From NCBI GenBank assembly GCA_028622995.1, contig JAJQJQ010000054.1, forward strand, positions 1,364,001-1,428,000: a DNA stretch of 64,000 nt, in the 5' to 3' direction. How positions within the stretch are numbered: position 1 is the stretch's first letter; each line of letters begins with the position of its first letter. This stretch comes from Panagrolaimus kolymaensis. Taxonomy: Eukaryota; Nematoda; Chromadorea; Rhabditida; Panagrolaimidae. Below, piece by piece: positions 12,057-24,894 of this stretch. The position numbers were made by a program, and so were the translations under genes. The notes beneath the pieces are model-generated. The model was not told the DNA's origin. It was given only the letters and a program-made list of their open reading frames with translations, and ran no database searches.

Positions 12057-12159
12057 AAGTAAAAGAAACTAAGCAGAGATTTAATTTTTTTATAAGAAAA
12101 AAAGAAACTTTCGTGGTTTCAAAAACAGCATATCAATAATGGCCTAAAAAATATTTAAA

Positions 12160-12790
12160 ACATTCTAAAAATGATTCAAATAAGAATCATAATTGAATGC
12201 ACTCAAAAAAACAAATTCCACATTTTTTGCAAAATTTTCGATAAATATGGATTATTTTAATACCTAAAAATTTGCATAAATTATTTAAATAATGTTTCCA
12301 ATAATTTTATAGTTAAACATATTCAACAAAAAATTTTTAATCACTTCCAAGGAATCGAACTTTTTTCCTTTCGCAAATCCAACGCCTTTTATCATTGCGT
12401 CATCATGCAAAGGAAGGGAAAAGTGCAGGTTGCAAAAAAAATTTTGAATGAAAGTTTTGAACACATTTTTTACGCTCCAAAAAAGTTTTGCCGGATTGTA
12501 TAGAAATTCCCAGAAGCTTTTATATAAATTTCATAAGGAAAATCAAATTTGTTATATATCAAAGGTCTCAAGATCTTATTTTCATAGATAAACAATGTTA
12601 TTAGGAAAAAGTTTTAGTCAAAAAACCGTTAAAATTGCACTATTAACTAATGAATAGGTTGAAAGCCAGGAAATAATGATTTCCAACACGTATAAATGGT
12701 ATTAGAACATATAAATATGTTAGGCATTCATGTGGAAAGGGAAGGGAGGCACCCTCTAATTTTCTTGTGTATTGTGAATAATTTTCTTGT
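12160..12790. repeat. diverged dispersed repeat, copy 3
   Basis: See 10640-11270 for the shared motifs. This copy ends just before the alpha-kinase coding region and would form its proximal upstream DNA. Confidence 0.7.
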
Positions 12791-12806
12791 GTATTGTGAA
12801 TGAATT

Positions 12807-14588
12807 ATGTTGGAAAAACGAAAGTTGGAAGCAATGGAAATTCGTGAAAAACAAATAGATAAAACTTTAAAATAGTTATCTAAAGCTCAAAATTTAGAAT
12901 TATGTTTTGTTATGAATGCCTCAGCAAGCATGAAACCCCACATCGAAGAAATAAAAAAATATATTAATGATATCGTAGATAAAATTATTCAACCTCAAGC
13001 CAATATGAGTCAATATGGATGGGCTGATTCTGTTCGATTAGCATTGATAGCATATCAAGAATATGGAAATTCATCTCAATTATTTGAAATATTGAATTTT
13101 GATAGTTCAATAAAAAAATTTAAAAAATTTTGTGAAAATCTTAAATCTTTAAATAATGGAAATTCAAAGGATCTAAGTGAAAATATGTTGTTGGTCGATG
13201 GATTTAAAAAAGCTCTCTTAGAACTTAATTGGAATGAAAATTTTGGAACGACTAAAATTATTTTTTATATTACTAATGAAAATTCATCAGATAGATTTAT
13301 AACTGATAGTGAATTTTTTTCACAATATATTCGTGAAAGAAGAATTCAATATTTTTTTGGTAAAATTTCTAATTCCACTGATAAAATGATTCAAGTATTT
13401 TCTTCTGATGCTTATGAAAAAAATATTGAAAATAAAAATATTAATAAAAGTTTTGAAAATATTCATGAATTTATTTTATCTGCAATTTCCAAATCCATTG
13501 TTTCAACAATCATTTCTATCTCCGCAACAACAACGACAACAACAAAATTGTCATCATTTTCCTCGAATAACAGCACCGCCGATGAAAATGAAAGAAATTA
13601 TAAAATAGATAAAATTGAACCAAAAAATTGGAAAAATATTTCTGAAATTACTGCATCATTTTTAAATTATAAACTTATGGATTCGATGGATGATATAATT
13701 GATAGAGAATTCACTCTTCCAATGCCTTTTAAATATCATCAAATTAAAATAGCTCCTAATCCATTTGGAAAAGGTGGAAATCGATTAGCTTATTATGGAA
13801 TAATTATTAACAAAAATACTAAAAATGATGGTAGCAGTTTAATTAAAAATGTGGTATTTAAAGAATATTTAAGTTTCAATAAAGAAAATAATATTTCAAT
13901 TAATTATAAAATCCCCAATGAAATTTCAACAATTTCTTCATTTTTTGCACAAAAATTTAATAAAAAAATTCAACAAAATTTATTTTTTGACGACGATAAA
14001 AATGAAACAACTCAAATATCTTTCTTGAAAATTAAAACCGTTCGAATTCGTGAAAAAGATGAAACCACAAATAATGATGGAAAGAAGAATGAAAAAATTC
14101 GATATATGTGTGTTGAAAATCGTTTCCACGATGAAGATGTATTTTATAAATTCACAAATAATGCAACATTTTTTATGACTGAAGAAAATGCAAAAATGAA
14201 TGGAATTAATTTAAATTTAATTAAAATGTTATTAGCTTTTTCACATTTTACTTACCAAGTTCGTCGTTTGTTTTTTACTGGGCTTGAAAAAATTTGCTAT
14301 GTTTCATTCCCCTAAAAAAAGTTTTTTTAGGAAAGTAAAGGATATTTAATGATTGTTGATCTTCAAGGAATTATTAATGATAATAATATTAATAAAGATG
14401 GCGCAACAACAACAATGGCTCCAAAAAAATTTGTTTTAACTGATCCATCGATTCATTGCAAAAATCTTTTACGATTTGGTAAAACCAATTTTGGTGAAAA
14501 AGGAATGCAAAACTTTTTCAAGCAACATCGTTGCAATTCATATTGTGAAAAACTTGGTTTAACCATTCCATCTTTACCTTTAAAATAG
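12807..14588 (+). pseudogene. vWA + alpha-kinase, N terminus interrupted by a stop
   Basis: The readable product starts at ATG 12912 with exons 12912..14258 and 14331..14588 (534 aa; GTTCGT..TTTTTTAG intron, phase 0). The first ~190 residues form a von Willebrand A-like fold in which the MIDAS DxSxS appears as NASAS. The C terminus is an atypical alpha-kinase (eEF2K/MHCK type): Gly-rich FGKGGNRLAYYG, Lys in VVFKEYL, catalytic IVDLQG, LTDPSIHC and zinc ligands in HRCNSYCEKL. An in-frame ATG at 12807 would add 35 codons, including the start of the first vWA strand (LCFVM), but codon 23 is TAG (12873-12875). Either this is a nonsense mutation, or that TAG is a splice acceptor and translation begins at 12912. 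The kinase part looks intact, so the copy may still be expressed in shortened form. Confidence 0.7.
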
Positions 14589-15257
14589 AATAAATATATA
14601 TTTAAAATAAAATTTGTTGTTATGTCAGAAATATGTAAATTAAGAAATAATCAATGTGGTTTTTTTGTTGCGCAAAAGTAAATTTTTTTAATAAAGGTTT
14701 AAAATATTTTTTTGTTTTTTCCCTTCATTTTTTTTTTTGCTTTTACAAAGTTCAGGAACAAATCAAATTTTTTTTCTTTCTCATTCTTTGTTTTTTTGCT
14801 CTCTTTAATTACTGTTATAGAAAAATCAAGAAAAAAAAAATATCAGCTATCTTTCTTTTTTACTCCTGTCTTCTTTTTTTTTTGATTTCTACTTTGCATT
14901 TCCGCATCCGGCTTCTATGTATTCAATGCACATACATACGCATACCTATCATCTCAAACATCTTTGGACTAATTTATTTCTCAATTTTTTACTGATAAAA
15001 AACCTAAGCAAATTAAGCTTTTTTGCTGTCAAAAGTAATGAATTTACCTCTCATTTTTTTTCTCAATGTATTTTGATCATATGTAGTTCCTCTCTCTCCC
15101 TGTTACCCTATTTTTTTTTGTTATCAGTAAAATAAAAAAAACCCATGCTGCTCTTAATTTTTGAGGATTTTTGTATATAAAAGGTATTTTGGAAGAATAT
15201 TGAGAAGTTGTTTTATTGCTGCTGCTGCTTTCTAAAAAAGACGAAGAACAAAGAACA
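14589..15257. other. intergenic, T-rich low complexity
   Basis: Long T/A runs with no supported gene. The 3' part must contain the lysozyme promoter; no specific site was recognised. Confidence 0.5.
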
Positions 15258-16039
15258 ATGATGCTTAATGTTCTTATTGTTTCAGCTATTATTATTGCTT
15301 TAGCTAATGGTGATTGCATTTCATGCATTTGTCAACATGAATCTGGTTGTAAGGTCAGTTAATTTACCATAGTTATTAAAAAAATTTCGAAATTGAAAAA
15401 AGCTTTTCTCACGAGATTTCCTGTAATTTTTAATTATAAAAAAACTAAATACAAAAAAAAACGCACAAGAAGTTTGTTTGCTCGAATTAAAAATCATTTT
15501 ACTGTAGCTCAAAAAAAAAATTTAAAAAATTACGGCAAAAATGGATAAATCTTTTCTTTGATACTAAAATTCACTTTTTATGATAGTCTAAAACGAAAAA
15601 GTTTTTTTATGGTGGAGATTTCCCTGATATTTGCATTTTTAGAAACAGCATTTCCAATTCCAATCTTTTTAAATATTTTTTTCTTGAATTTTACCCCTAA
15701 AAATTAATTTTATTTTTATAGGCCATTGGTTGCCGAATGGATGTTGGTTCACTTTCATGCGGATATTTCCAAATTAAACTTCCTTATTATGAAGATTGCG
15801 GACAACCTGGAAAGAAACCCGGAGAAAGCACTGATGCCGCATGGAAACGATGCGCGGATGATTACAATTGCGCTGTTACATGCGTAAATAAATACATTGC
15901 TCGTTATGCTTCGAAATGCCCTGGAAAAGGAACTTGCGAACGTATGAGCCGCCTTCATAATGGTGGACCCAATGGATGCAATGTTAGTGGAACCGTTGGT
16001 TATTGGAATGTTATCAAAAGCTGTTGTGGATGCTCATAA
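15258..16039 (+). CDS. ilys: invertebrate-type (i-type) lysozyme, destabilase family
   Basis: Two exons, 15258..15353 and 15722..16039, encode 137 aa; the 368-nt intron is phase 0. Residues 1-18 are a signal peptide (MMLNVLIVSAIIIALANG), so the enzyme is secreted, probably into the gut or onto the surface, and hydrolyses bacterial peptidoglycan. The catalytic Glu is in CICQHESGC at the end of exon 1 and the catalytic Asp in MDVGSLSCGYFQIK at the start of exon 2. Many Cys (including CNVSGTVGYW and the final SCCGCS) match the disulphide-rich fold, as do RLHNGGPNGC and YARYASKC-like segments. Length agrees with nematode ilys proteins. AATAAA lies about 60 nt after the stop. Single copy here; nothing looks damaged. 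Confidence 0.93.
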
Positions 16040-16228
16040 ATTTATCCACCTCTATTTTTTTTACTGTGTTTTTGGAAGATAAAAATTTGTAAAAATATAT
16101 AATAAAAATGCATATATTTTTTAATAAAAATTCTGTAATTTATTATTTCTTGGCCACCAAATATTTCACCGATGTGAAAAGTTTAAAAAAAAAAGAAATA
16201 CAATAAAAATGTAAAAAAAAGCAAAAAA

Positions 16229-17189
16229 TTATTTTTTCTTAAAACGTTTTTCCGAAGCTCGGCGGAGCTCTGCTAAACCAATCGCGTGATTTTGATTTGC
16301 TTCTATAAAATCAATGCTTGCTACTCGATTTTCTGTGAGTCCAATTGCAATCATTTCATCTGCAAAAATTTCAAATCGTGTTTTAAAGTTCTTGGAATAA
16401 CAAGCATCAAAGTTTAAATCATAATTGGCATAAAATGGTTTCTAAAAAATTAATCTCATAAAAATGTCAAAAAATAAGTAAATTATTGTTTCTTACATTT
16501 TTAATGAAGGTTTCAAAATCAAAAACTTCTGGAATCATTTCAAGTTTAATTTCTTCTAAATTATGAAAATGTGGAATTGCAAGAAGTTTTGCAACGGTTT
16601 CAGCTGTATATTCGCCATAAACACAATTTGTATCACTAAATTTATTAAGATTTGGACATAATTTAATCAAATTTTCAATAGGCACAAAACTTCTATTCTC
16701 ATCGTTTTCAATCACTGGGCTTTCAATTACCAATTGATTTAGAGTTGCCGAAGAAGTGAGAAATATAAGATCTTTATATGTAAGTCCACTTCCAGAAGAA
16801 ATGCGTAAACAAGTTATATCACATCGAAATAATTTTGAAATTAATCGAGTTAAAACTCGATTTCGCTTTGGAACAATTTGTAAATCGCCATAAATCCATA
16901 TTTTTTCTTTGAAATCCAATCTTTCAACCATTCTTATACTCTTAAATGCTTTGCCACCAATGATTCCAGAATATCGCCATATTGATAATTCAGACAAATC
17001 CATTTTGGATAAAGTAATGATAGGTTTTTTAAAATAAAAAAATTTACATATTTTTACAAGTTTATTATAAACTTTTGCGGTGGAAGGATTTTTGGAAATA
17101 TAAAAAATTATATTTTCTGGAATTGAAAAGTTTTGAATTTTTGGTGGAGTTGAATAAATTGTGGGTGCATCGGGAGATGGATAAAACAT
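16229..17189 (-). CDS. F-box-like multigene family protein (copy A)
   Basis: Exons 16497..17189 and 16229..16441 encode 301 aa; 55-nt intron, phase 0. I chose the ATG at 17189 because paralogues begin just before the YS.PPKIQNFS.PENIIFYIS segment. The first 60 residues fit a degenerate F-box-like helix set (PENIIFYISKNPSTAKVYNK then KICKFFYFK). A repeat-like region of short hydrophobic strands follows, then the shared PHFHNLEEIKLEMIPEVFDFETF block, and exon 2 with the family tail (TENR..). If F-box, it would be a substrate adaptor of SCF ubiquitin ligases; this is inferred, not shown. It belongs to the array continuing at 24.9-37.4 kb. Confidence 0.72.
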
Positions 17190-17576
17190 TTTGCTTCTTC
17201 GTTGGTGATAAACTATTGCAAAATTAATGATTGATAAATCTAAAAAGTAGAGCCACAAAAAAAAAAAATATGAAGTTTTTAAGAAATTTTATTTTTTGTT
17301 AACGAAAACCAGAAAAATCTTATGAGAAAAAAAAGCAGAAGCAATAAATAGCTTTGGGGCTAATTCTCAGAAAAATAAAAATGTTTTGGCTTGAGTATGC
17401 GCCGCTAAACTATTTTTTCCATTGAAACTTTTTTTTTGTCCTATAAACAACCTATAATATCACAGAATATTTTTGTCGATAACTTTATTAAATAAAATAT
17501 AAGCTTCAAATAATCAAAAAAAAAATTAATAAACTCAAATACAAAACAAAAAAAGGTTTGAAAAAATTAAAAACGA
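17190..17576. other. intergenic
   Basis: AT-rich spacer between two family members; no gene or structured element was recognised. Confidence 0.4.
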
Positions 17577-18170
17577 TTAATTTAAATATATTTTTTTATT
17601 TAAATATATTTTTTTATTTAAACGTTTTCCAAAAGCTCTATGAAGTTGGGAAGTCCATTTTTTCTGTGTTTTTTGATGGCCTTTTTGTCGTCGAGTTTTA
17701 TCACATTTGGAATGGCCAGGCATCTTAAGATTTGGACATAATTCAATCAAATTTTCAATAGACACACTACTTTCATCTTCATCATTTTTAATTATAGCAT
17801 ATTGAATTTTTAATTTGTTTAAAGTTCCTGAAGAAGTTAAGACTTTGAATTCGCTCAATGTGAGATTTTGAGCATATATAAGCAAACTAATTATATCACA
17901 TCGATATAATTTTGGAAATAATGGAGATAATGATGATACAACAAAGCCTGATTCTGGATAAATTCGTAAATTACCATAAATCCAAACTTTTTCACCCAAA
18001 TTCTTTCCTTAAATCATTTCATAATCTATTTTAGCTTCAATACTTCCATTGATTCCTGAATATCGCCATATTAATAATCCAGACAGATCCATTTTAGAAA
18101 TAGTGGTTATGGGATTTTTAAGATGAAAATATTTACATATTTTTCGTAGTTTATTATAAAATTTGTTAAA
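17577..18170 (-). pseudogene. F-box-like family fragment (copy B)
   Basis: A 140-codon stretch from 17999 matches the middle of the family (VWIYGNLRIYP, LYRCDIISLL, VSIENLIELCPNLK). It then jumps to a tail (LHRAFGKRLNKK) like the last exon of copy A, missing the PHF..FETF block. Upstream, 18000-18170 keeps recognisable pieces of the N-terminal half (WRYSGI-like, TISKMDLSGLLIW-like, KICKYFHLK-like) but with stops, and the PENIIFYIS segment is lost. This is a decayed tandem duplicate. Confidence 0.75.
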
Positions 18171-18410
18171 AACGTATAAAATAATAAAGGAAAATGCTAA
18201 AAAGGAAAGTTTTTAATCAAAAAATATCCGTTTTCTTAAACAATAACTTATAAATAAATATAAAAAGAGTTTATAAAAGCACATAATAATTTTAAAAGTA
18301 AATAACTTCGACATTTGTATGTGGATAATTTATTTGCAAGTAAAAACAAATTAATAAATTTCAGCTATGCAAAAAAAAATTTCTAACAACATTTAAAACA
18401 AAAAAATTTT

Positions 18411-19710
18411 TTATTGTATCGAACTCGTTCGTGTGTTTTCCATTTGCAATGGGGCATTATTTGAATTCAACTCTGAATTCGTTGAAGAAAGCAGGGGTAA
18501 AGTTTTGCTGAAAAAATTATTTTATTTTGTTAAAATAATAAAAAATCATTGGCTGCGCTTACATTTGATAATTATTATTATTATTATTCGTCATTCGAAT
18601 ACTTTTGCCTGATTTGGGTCTTGGCTGAGATGGAAGAAGTGTGTGAATGGGATTTAAAATTCTAAAATAAAAAAAGATTTAAAAATTGGAAAAAGAAATT
18701 TGTTGAAAGATTTTTACCTTATTTGCCTATTTTCTTTTGAATATTGATATGGAGCGGTGTTTAGGAGTTGATGGCGGTGACTAAAAAATAAACAACATTT
18801 TATTTTTTTAATAAATTCTTGGGGATTTGGAAAAAAAATGCATAAAAATAAATATATGAATTTAGTAAAGCTTTTTGAAAAATTAAAAACTCTTTTTTGG
18901 GAATATTTTCAAAATTAATTTTATTTTAAAAAAATTATTAAAATCTTACTTTTGAATCGGCCTTTTAATGGATGTTGGAGCTTTACGTTGTTCGGGTGGT
19001 CGATAAATTATAGCCCCTGGAGGTTGAATAAATGCTGGCCTATTCGGCTGCACAGATGGCGCTGACGATGTTTTTGTCGTTGATTGAGTTGGAGCTAACA
19101 TTGGGCAATCAAGGGTATCAACATTAAAATTATCTTCAACAATTGGAGCTGAACCTTCAATTTCTTTAAAATATTCATCCACAAATTCCGCAGTGAGCAA
19201 AGGCAAATAATTATTTTGTGATGATTGTTGAGAAATTAAAAATTCCATTATTTCTGGTAAATCAAATGGCGCAGGCAAAGAAGAAGAAGATGGCAACAAT
19301 TTTTGAGTTTCAGAAAGTTGAGAAATTCGATTATTAGAAGATGGAAGTCGAATAGATTTAATTATATTATTTCTTCGTGGCTGCGTTGGTGGAGGAACCA
19401 AAGCTCTTCTCGCAGATGATACTGAGGGTTTTTGGAAAACCATCCTCGAAGTTACCTGAGAGTGTTGTTGTTGTTGATGAAACAACTGCTGCTGTGGCGG
19501 TGGCTGATAAGAAGCAGCCGATGAAGCTTCTGTAAAAACATAATGCTGCACAGTTGGAGCTGAATTAGCTGAAGCCGCCGTCGTCACCACCGTATACGGC
19601 AAAACTTGATATGTATTTGGTTGAGATGTTGGAGTAACATACACCGCTCGAGACTTATCACTTCCTGGATCGGTAATATACATAACCCGAACTTTACGAA
19701 CATGAGTCAT
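18411..19710 (-). CDS. Gln/Pro/Ser-rich protein, unrecognised
   Basis: Four exons (18950..19710, 18718..18780, 18563..18661, 18411..18507) give 339 aa; junction phases 2, 2, 2 are all consistent and the last exon ends at a clean TAA. No signal peptide, membrane segment or known domain is seen. The chain is disordered in character: PPPQQQLFHQQQQ, Ser runs, PPPTQPRR, an Asn run (six) and scattered basic patches. A short ordered stretch (LPLLTAEFVDEYFKEIEG) looks helical and acidic. Composition suits a transcriptional regulator or scaffold, but nothing is diagnostic. Upstream ATGs in the 5' flank at 19893 are less likely because that part is non-coding in style. Confidence 0.68.
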
Positions 19711-20479
19711 ATTTAATATAAAAGATTTAGGATTGATTTTTCGTTTTGAGACCAAAAAGATTTTTAAATACAATAATTTAGAGCAGTTTTTTGAGATATT
19801 TTTACAAATTTCTTGTTGAAGCCAAAAAAATTTATTATAAATTCTGAGAAGCTTCGAAAATAATTTTTTCAACAAAAAAGGTAAGTAAAGCAAGTTTTAA
19901 CCTGCTATCTTTTTTTCTTCTTTAAAATGATATCACTCAAAATAAAAAAAACAGTCAACAACAAAAAAAAGTTTTATGAGAAAAACCAAAACAAAAAAAT
20001 TTAAGTAATAATTTGAAGGATATTTTCGAATCTGCCAGTCATTAATCACATTAATAATACCTTCAAGGATTTATATAATATTTTTTCAAATACCTCAAGT
20101 GCCCTTTTAGCGTGTTTTCACACAATCAAGTTTTCTTTCTCAAAAAAAAAATCATGAAAAACAAAAAATAAAAAATTAGGGCATTACTACAAAGAAAAAT
20201 GGATTGGACATATTTGAATAATATTTTTTGTTGCTGTTTTTTTTGTTATTGCTTTGGTTTTTTTTCAAACAGAAAAACAAAGTAAGAAAAATGACATAAT
20301 AAAAACAATGTTTTTTACTTTAACCAAAAACCACAGGCAAACGACGAGAACGTGAAATAAATTTGAAAAAAGGGCGCCAAAACTTTCTTTAAGAACTAAT
20401 TACAAAAAAATCAAAGATGTTAACAATTTTTTTTGAATCCAATAAAATATTTAAAATTTAACAAAAAGGTTTTTTTTTC
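19711..20479. other. intergenic
   Basis: A/T-rich spacer upstream of the minus-strand Q-rich gene and downstream of the tRNA; no further gene is supported. Confidence 0.4.
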
Positions 20480-20551
20480 TGCCTCATGCTGGAATCGAAC
20501 CAGCGGCCTTCTGTTTACTAGACAGACGCTCTGCCACTGAGCCAATGAGGC
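20480..20551 (-). tRNA. tRNA-Thr(AGU): tRNA-Thr (anticodon AGU)
   Basis: Reading the minus strand from 20551: acceptor GCCTCAT pairs with ATGAGGC at 20481-20487, discriminator A at 20480. D-arm TGGCTCAGTGGCAGAGC; anticodon stem TCTGT/ACAGA with loop CTAGTAA, so anticodon AGT; T-arm CTGGTTCGATTCCAG with the usual internal box B. No intron. A T-run lies downstream as a pol III stop. Confidence 0.95.
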
Positions 20552-20786
20552 TGAAAACCAGTATCAAATATTTAAACATTGACATAAAAACGGAACTGGA
20601 TAATAAAAAAAGTGATGAAACAAAAGAAAAAGCAGATGTTACATTTTTTTATTTGCTTGAAAAACCAAATAGTCCATTTATTTTTTTATTTTTTTTAAAT
20701 CAAATAAAATAATTTTATAAACCAAGAAAAAGTTTAATAAATAAAAAAAGCTTTATTTTTTTGATTAAAATTATTTTTAAAAAAAT

Positions 20787-23700
20787 TTAATTAGAATTAG
20801 GCCATTGCAATTTCCAAGTTTGACCATTATTTAAATCAATCATTTCTGTGGCGGTAACATTTACAACTTTTGTAAATGGTGAATAATCGCTTAAATCAAA
20901 ATTAATTGCGGAACCATTAAGGGTAGCATTTTTAAATAATGGAGTAAATTGATGACCGAAAATTTCAATATTTTCAAGATTTGGTAAATTAATTCCATTG
21001 GCTGCTCGAGTTTTAGTGATTGTAATAATTGTCGACGAAGCTGAAGTTGTGGCATTAAAATAAAAATAATGATAATTATGTGAATCAATATCATCAAAAA
21101 GTGATTCTCCATCATCCCAATATAATTCACCTGAAGCCGAATTAGTTTTGGGATCAAAAGCAATTAGAAATTCAAAACGATTTAATCGAGAGTATACTGT
21201 AGTTTGATCTGGTTGCTGGCGAGGTAGAATATATCCACCACGAATAAATACAGGAATCAGAGAAGTTTGTGGGGCTGCCATAGTGGAGTTTCCTGGAGTT
21301 GCTACAGTTCCATAATAACTATCATAAACTGAATACCAAGTTGAAGATGGAGGGAGATATCCATTTACGGAAGTTACACCAGAATTTAAGACTGGAATAA
21401 TCATGAGTGCTTCGCCCCATAAAAATTGATGGGAAAGAGTTACGGAAACAGGATCTTGAGGGAATTCAAAAAACACCGGTCTCACAACGGTCCCTCCAAG
21501 AGCGGAAGCTTTAAAATGAAGGCTATAAAGATACGGTAAATGCCGATATCGAAATAATAAAGCCTTTCGAGTTGCTGCAGCCACACTAGGCCATTTTGCA
21601 GGATCTTGATCAGGATTTCCAATGGAATTATGATTTCTTGAAAAACTATGGAATGCACCCATTTGATGCCAACGAAGGCACAGTTCTTCATTCGTAGCAC
21701 CATTAAATCCACAAATATCTGAACCAACATATGGAATTCCAAATAAATTAAATTCTTGTGCACCAATTATGGATGTTTGGAGATCTTCCCATCGAGCCGT
21801 GTTATCTCCGAGCCAATGACCTCCATATCTTCCAGATGAAGCAAAAGTGGACCTTAAAATAAAAAAGGTTTTCAAATGAAAAAATTATTGAGAAGCATTT
21901 TTGAAGAAAAATTATTTAAAAAAAATTTATTTAAATTTTTTAATATTTACTATTTCCATCTCAAATTTTTTTATAATATCTTTTCGACTTAAATTTCATT
22001 ATTTTTTTATCAAACCCGCAAAAAATTTTCTTTTTTATTACTAAATTTTAAAACTTTTTTTCTAAGAAATTTATTGGAATATTTTTGAATATTTGGAAAT
22101 TTCCCAGTAGTTTTTCCAGTTTCCACGACCTACCTTGAAATTACCACCGATCGATTTCCTCTTACTGCATTCATACCTTTGAGAGTAGCTTTCGCTTCAC
22201 TCCAACCATATAAATTTTTGGTGTTATAAAAATTGGTTCCATTTCTCATCGTTGAAGCTAACATGCAAAGAGTTTTAGTAAATAAATAAGTTTCACCACC
22301 CCAATTAAAAGTTGAAACTGTTTCATATGGAGGTTTATCAAAATAACTATCTGCTCCAACAACGGGACAAGATAAATCTCCGACATTGTATTTAAGTTGT
22401 TGTTTGGTTGTTCCATTATCGGGATGAGTATCAAAATTAGATGGTTCATTCATATCTATCCATGCTCCATCAAAATGAACTTCTTTTACGAAATTTTTTA
22501 ATTCTGATTCCCACCATTGTTGAGTTTCATCTTGAGGATCCAAAAAATCTGGGAATGCTGCATTATTGGCGGGCTAAAATTTAAGGGTTTATAAATATTT
22601 TTTTCTAAAAATGTCTGAATCCATATAAAAACTTTCTAATTTAAGCAACAAAATCTCTCAATTTTTCGTGCTGAAAATTTGCATAATATTGAAACGAAAT
22701 CAATTAAAGGCAAAAAAAATCGTCGCAAATGTGTCAAACCTCAATTTTTTTTGTTCATCTTATTTTTCTTTTCTTTTTTTGCAAATTATTCTCTCAGGAA
22801 TTTTAGCATAAATTTGACAGAGAAAAAACTAACCCAAACTTTTCCAAGCATAATTTTAGTTCCTTTAACCAATGGATAACTATCTTCAATTCCTGTGGGA
22901 ACTTGATCCATTCGTTGCCATTCAATAAATGAAGCATTGGCATCAATTCCACGTTTGAAACTATCATAATCGGCTTCAACGGCAGGATCAAAAATTAATG
23001 TGAAATGCATTCCATAATCTTTGTGGAGGCTATCAATAAAATCGGGCAAACCAGACCAATTCTAAACAAAAAATAAAGTTTTTTCTTCAGAAAAAAAATG
23101 TTTGATTTTCAAAATTCAAAAAATGACGGGAAAAAGTTTATTACCGCTGAACCTTTATTGTATGTGAAATCTTGATAACGATTCATATAATCAATATCAG
23201 AAAATTGAACATCTTGTGGAATTCCAGCGGCTTTAGTTCGATCTACCACGGCTTTAATTTCTGCCACTCCAGAATAACCCCATCGACAAATCTAAAAATA
23301 TAAAAGATTTTTATTTAACTTTTTCAAAATAATATTTTAATATTTATAAAAAAATAATTTATGAAACTAACTTGAAATCCTAAAGCCCAATATGGAGGTA
23401 AAAAAGGTTTTCCAATAACTTGTTGATATTGATTTATAACTTCGCTGGGTGTAGGTCCGGGAAAGAAAAAGATTTCAAGTTGTCCACCAATGGTTCGATA
23501 AGTTAGATGTGGAGCGGGTCCAAGAGTGACTTCTTGAGCATTGGAATTAAGAATAAATACTCCATAACTTTTTCCATTTGAATTTAAACCCATATAAAAT
23601 GGATGAACTCCTAAAGGCAAAAAATATTATTTTTGAAATGTTTAAAGAAAAAATTTTTTACCATAATAATTAAGGGTTGTATCTGTAATAGAATCAGGTC

Positions 23701-24518
23701 CAGCATCACGACTATACATTCCCCAAGTTCGATATCGGCTTAAATCATGCTAAAAATTAAATATTTGTTTTCGTTTCTAAACCCTCTTTTTTTAATTAAA
23801 AAATTAATTATTTTTTAATACCATTAAAGTTTTATGAACATTTTCACCAAAACCAAATATTTGTTTTGTGGATAAAAGGGTTGAAATTTGAATATATTGA
23901 TCAGCAAATAATAAACCTCCTATACTTGTATCCCAAAGCTTTTCTCCATCAGAATTTCGTGTAACAGAAAAAGAAAAAATTGTGGAATTTGTGGATTGAA
24001 CTGAAAGTTTCTCGCTTGATTGCAATGTTGGGGAATCGGTTATTCCAATGGGAGGGCGAAATCTGGAAAAATATGTATTTTTGCAATTAAAACAATTTTT
24101 TTGGAAGATTAATTTAAAATCAAAACTAATTCACCAAATTTCTTGCTTACCTAGTGCCTTGAGATGGAGCAATTTTAATATAAACACCCGCGCCAATTTC
24201 GCTCCATTGAAAAGTTAAATCATTGAAATCGCTTCCAAATGGATTTGCAACACTTTGAGATGATTTCGAAAGCTTAACACTTTTATCATTCGACGAAAAA
24301 CTTCCTGGAGCAACGATATATCCAGTATTTTCAGGAAAATAACAAAGTGGAACAGTGTCGGGTTCGCCATTATCATCCCAAACGCAACCCTTAGAAACAC
24401 AAGAATCCTTATTTTTATCTCTTCCTGGCGCACAATCAATTCGACGATCTTCAGGGACTGCGGCGGAAATGGGATTCAGAAAAGTTAAGAAAAAAATTAG
24501 CCCAAAAATGGCTAACAT
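20787..24518 (-). CDS. secreted GH31 alpha-glucosidase with P-type trefoil domain
   Basis: Eight exons (24151..24518, 23822..24062, 23662..23749, 23372..23610, 23145..23291, 22834..23061, 22134..22573, 20787..21852) encode 938 aa with all phases matching. Residues 1-20 are a signal peptide; a Cys-rich P-type trefoil follows (RIDCAPGRDKNKDSC..CVWDD..PLCYFP); then the GH31 barrel. The catalytic nucleophile is Asp in GAWIDMNEPSNF, the acid/base region is RYGGHWLGDN, and the substrate-pocket segment KVWPANNAAFPDF is split across the exon 6/7 border. It hydrolyses terminal alpha-1,4 (and perhaps alpha-1,6) glucosides, as in nematode aagr, sucrase-isomaltase and acid alpha-glucosidase proteins. Secreted or lysosomal; the sequence does not decide. 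No damage is seen. The upstream 370 nt are A/T-rich with no recognised site. Confidence 0.93.
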
Positions 24519-24894
24519 TTTTTCCTTCTTTTTTTTTTCAGAGACGCTTCGAACTCAAAAAAAAAATGAAAGGAAGAAAACAAAACAAAAAAAAATGAGG
24601 AAAACTCATGAAAAGCAGGAAACAGCAGCATTTTTTGTTTTTGTTCTTTAACGCTTTTTATTTTCTTCTTCTGTTGACTGATAAGAAAGCATTTATTTTA
24701 TTGTTGTTCATCGTCGTCAATAAATTTAATTGAACCAAATAATCTTTTTTCTATTATTTTTTTTAATTAAGCAAGAATTTTTATTGATTTTTTTCTTCAA
24801 CAATCAAAAAAACAAGAATGCAAAAACAAAATTTTAAAGAGAAAAAAATAACTTTTTAACATTTTTAAGTGATAAAATAATTATTTAATTTTCT

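Larger units (their letters stand above)
9361..12806. other. repeat-rich intergenic region
   Basis: No coding region is supported over 3.4 kb. It holds a MITE, two GC-rich hairpins and several diverged direct repeats, listed separately. It separates the Helitron gene from the alpha-kinase gene. Confidence 0.6.
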
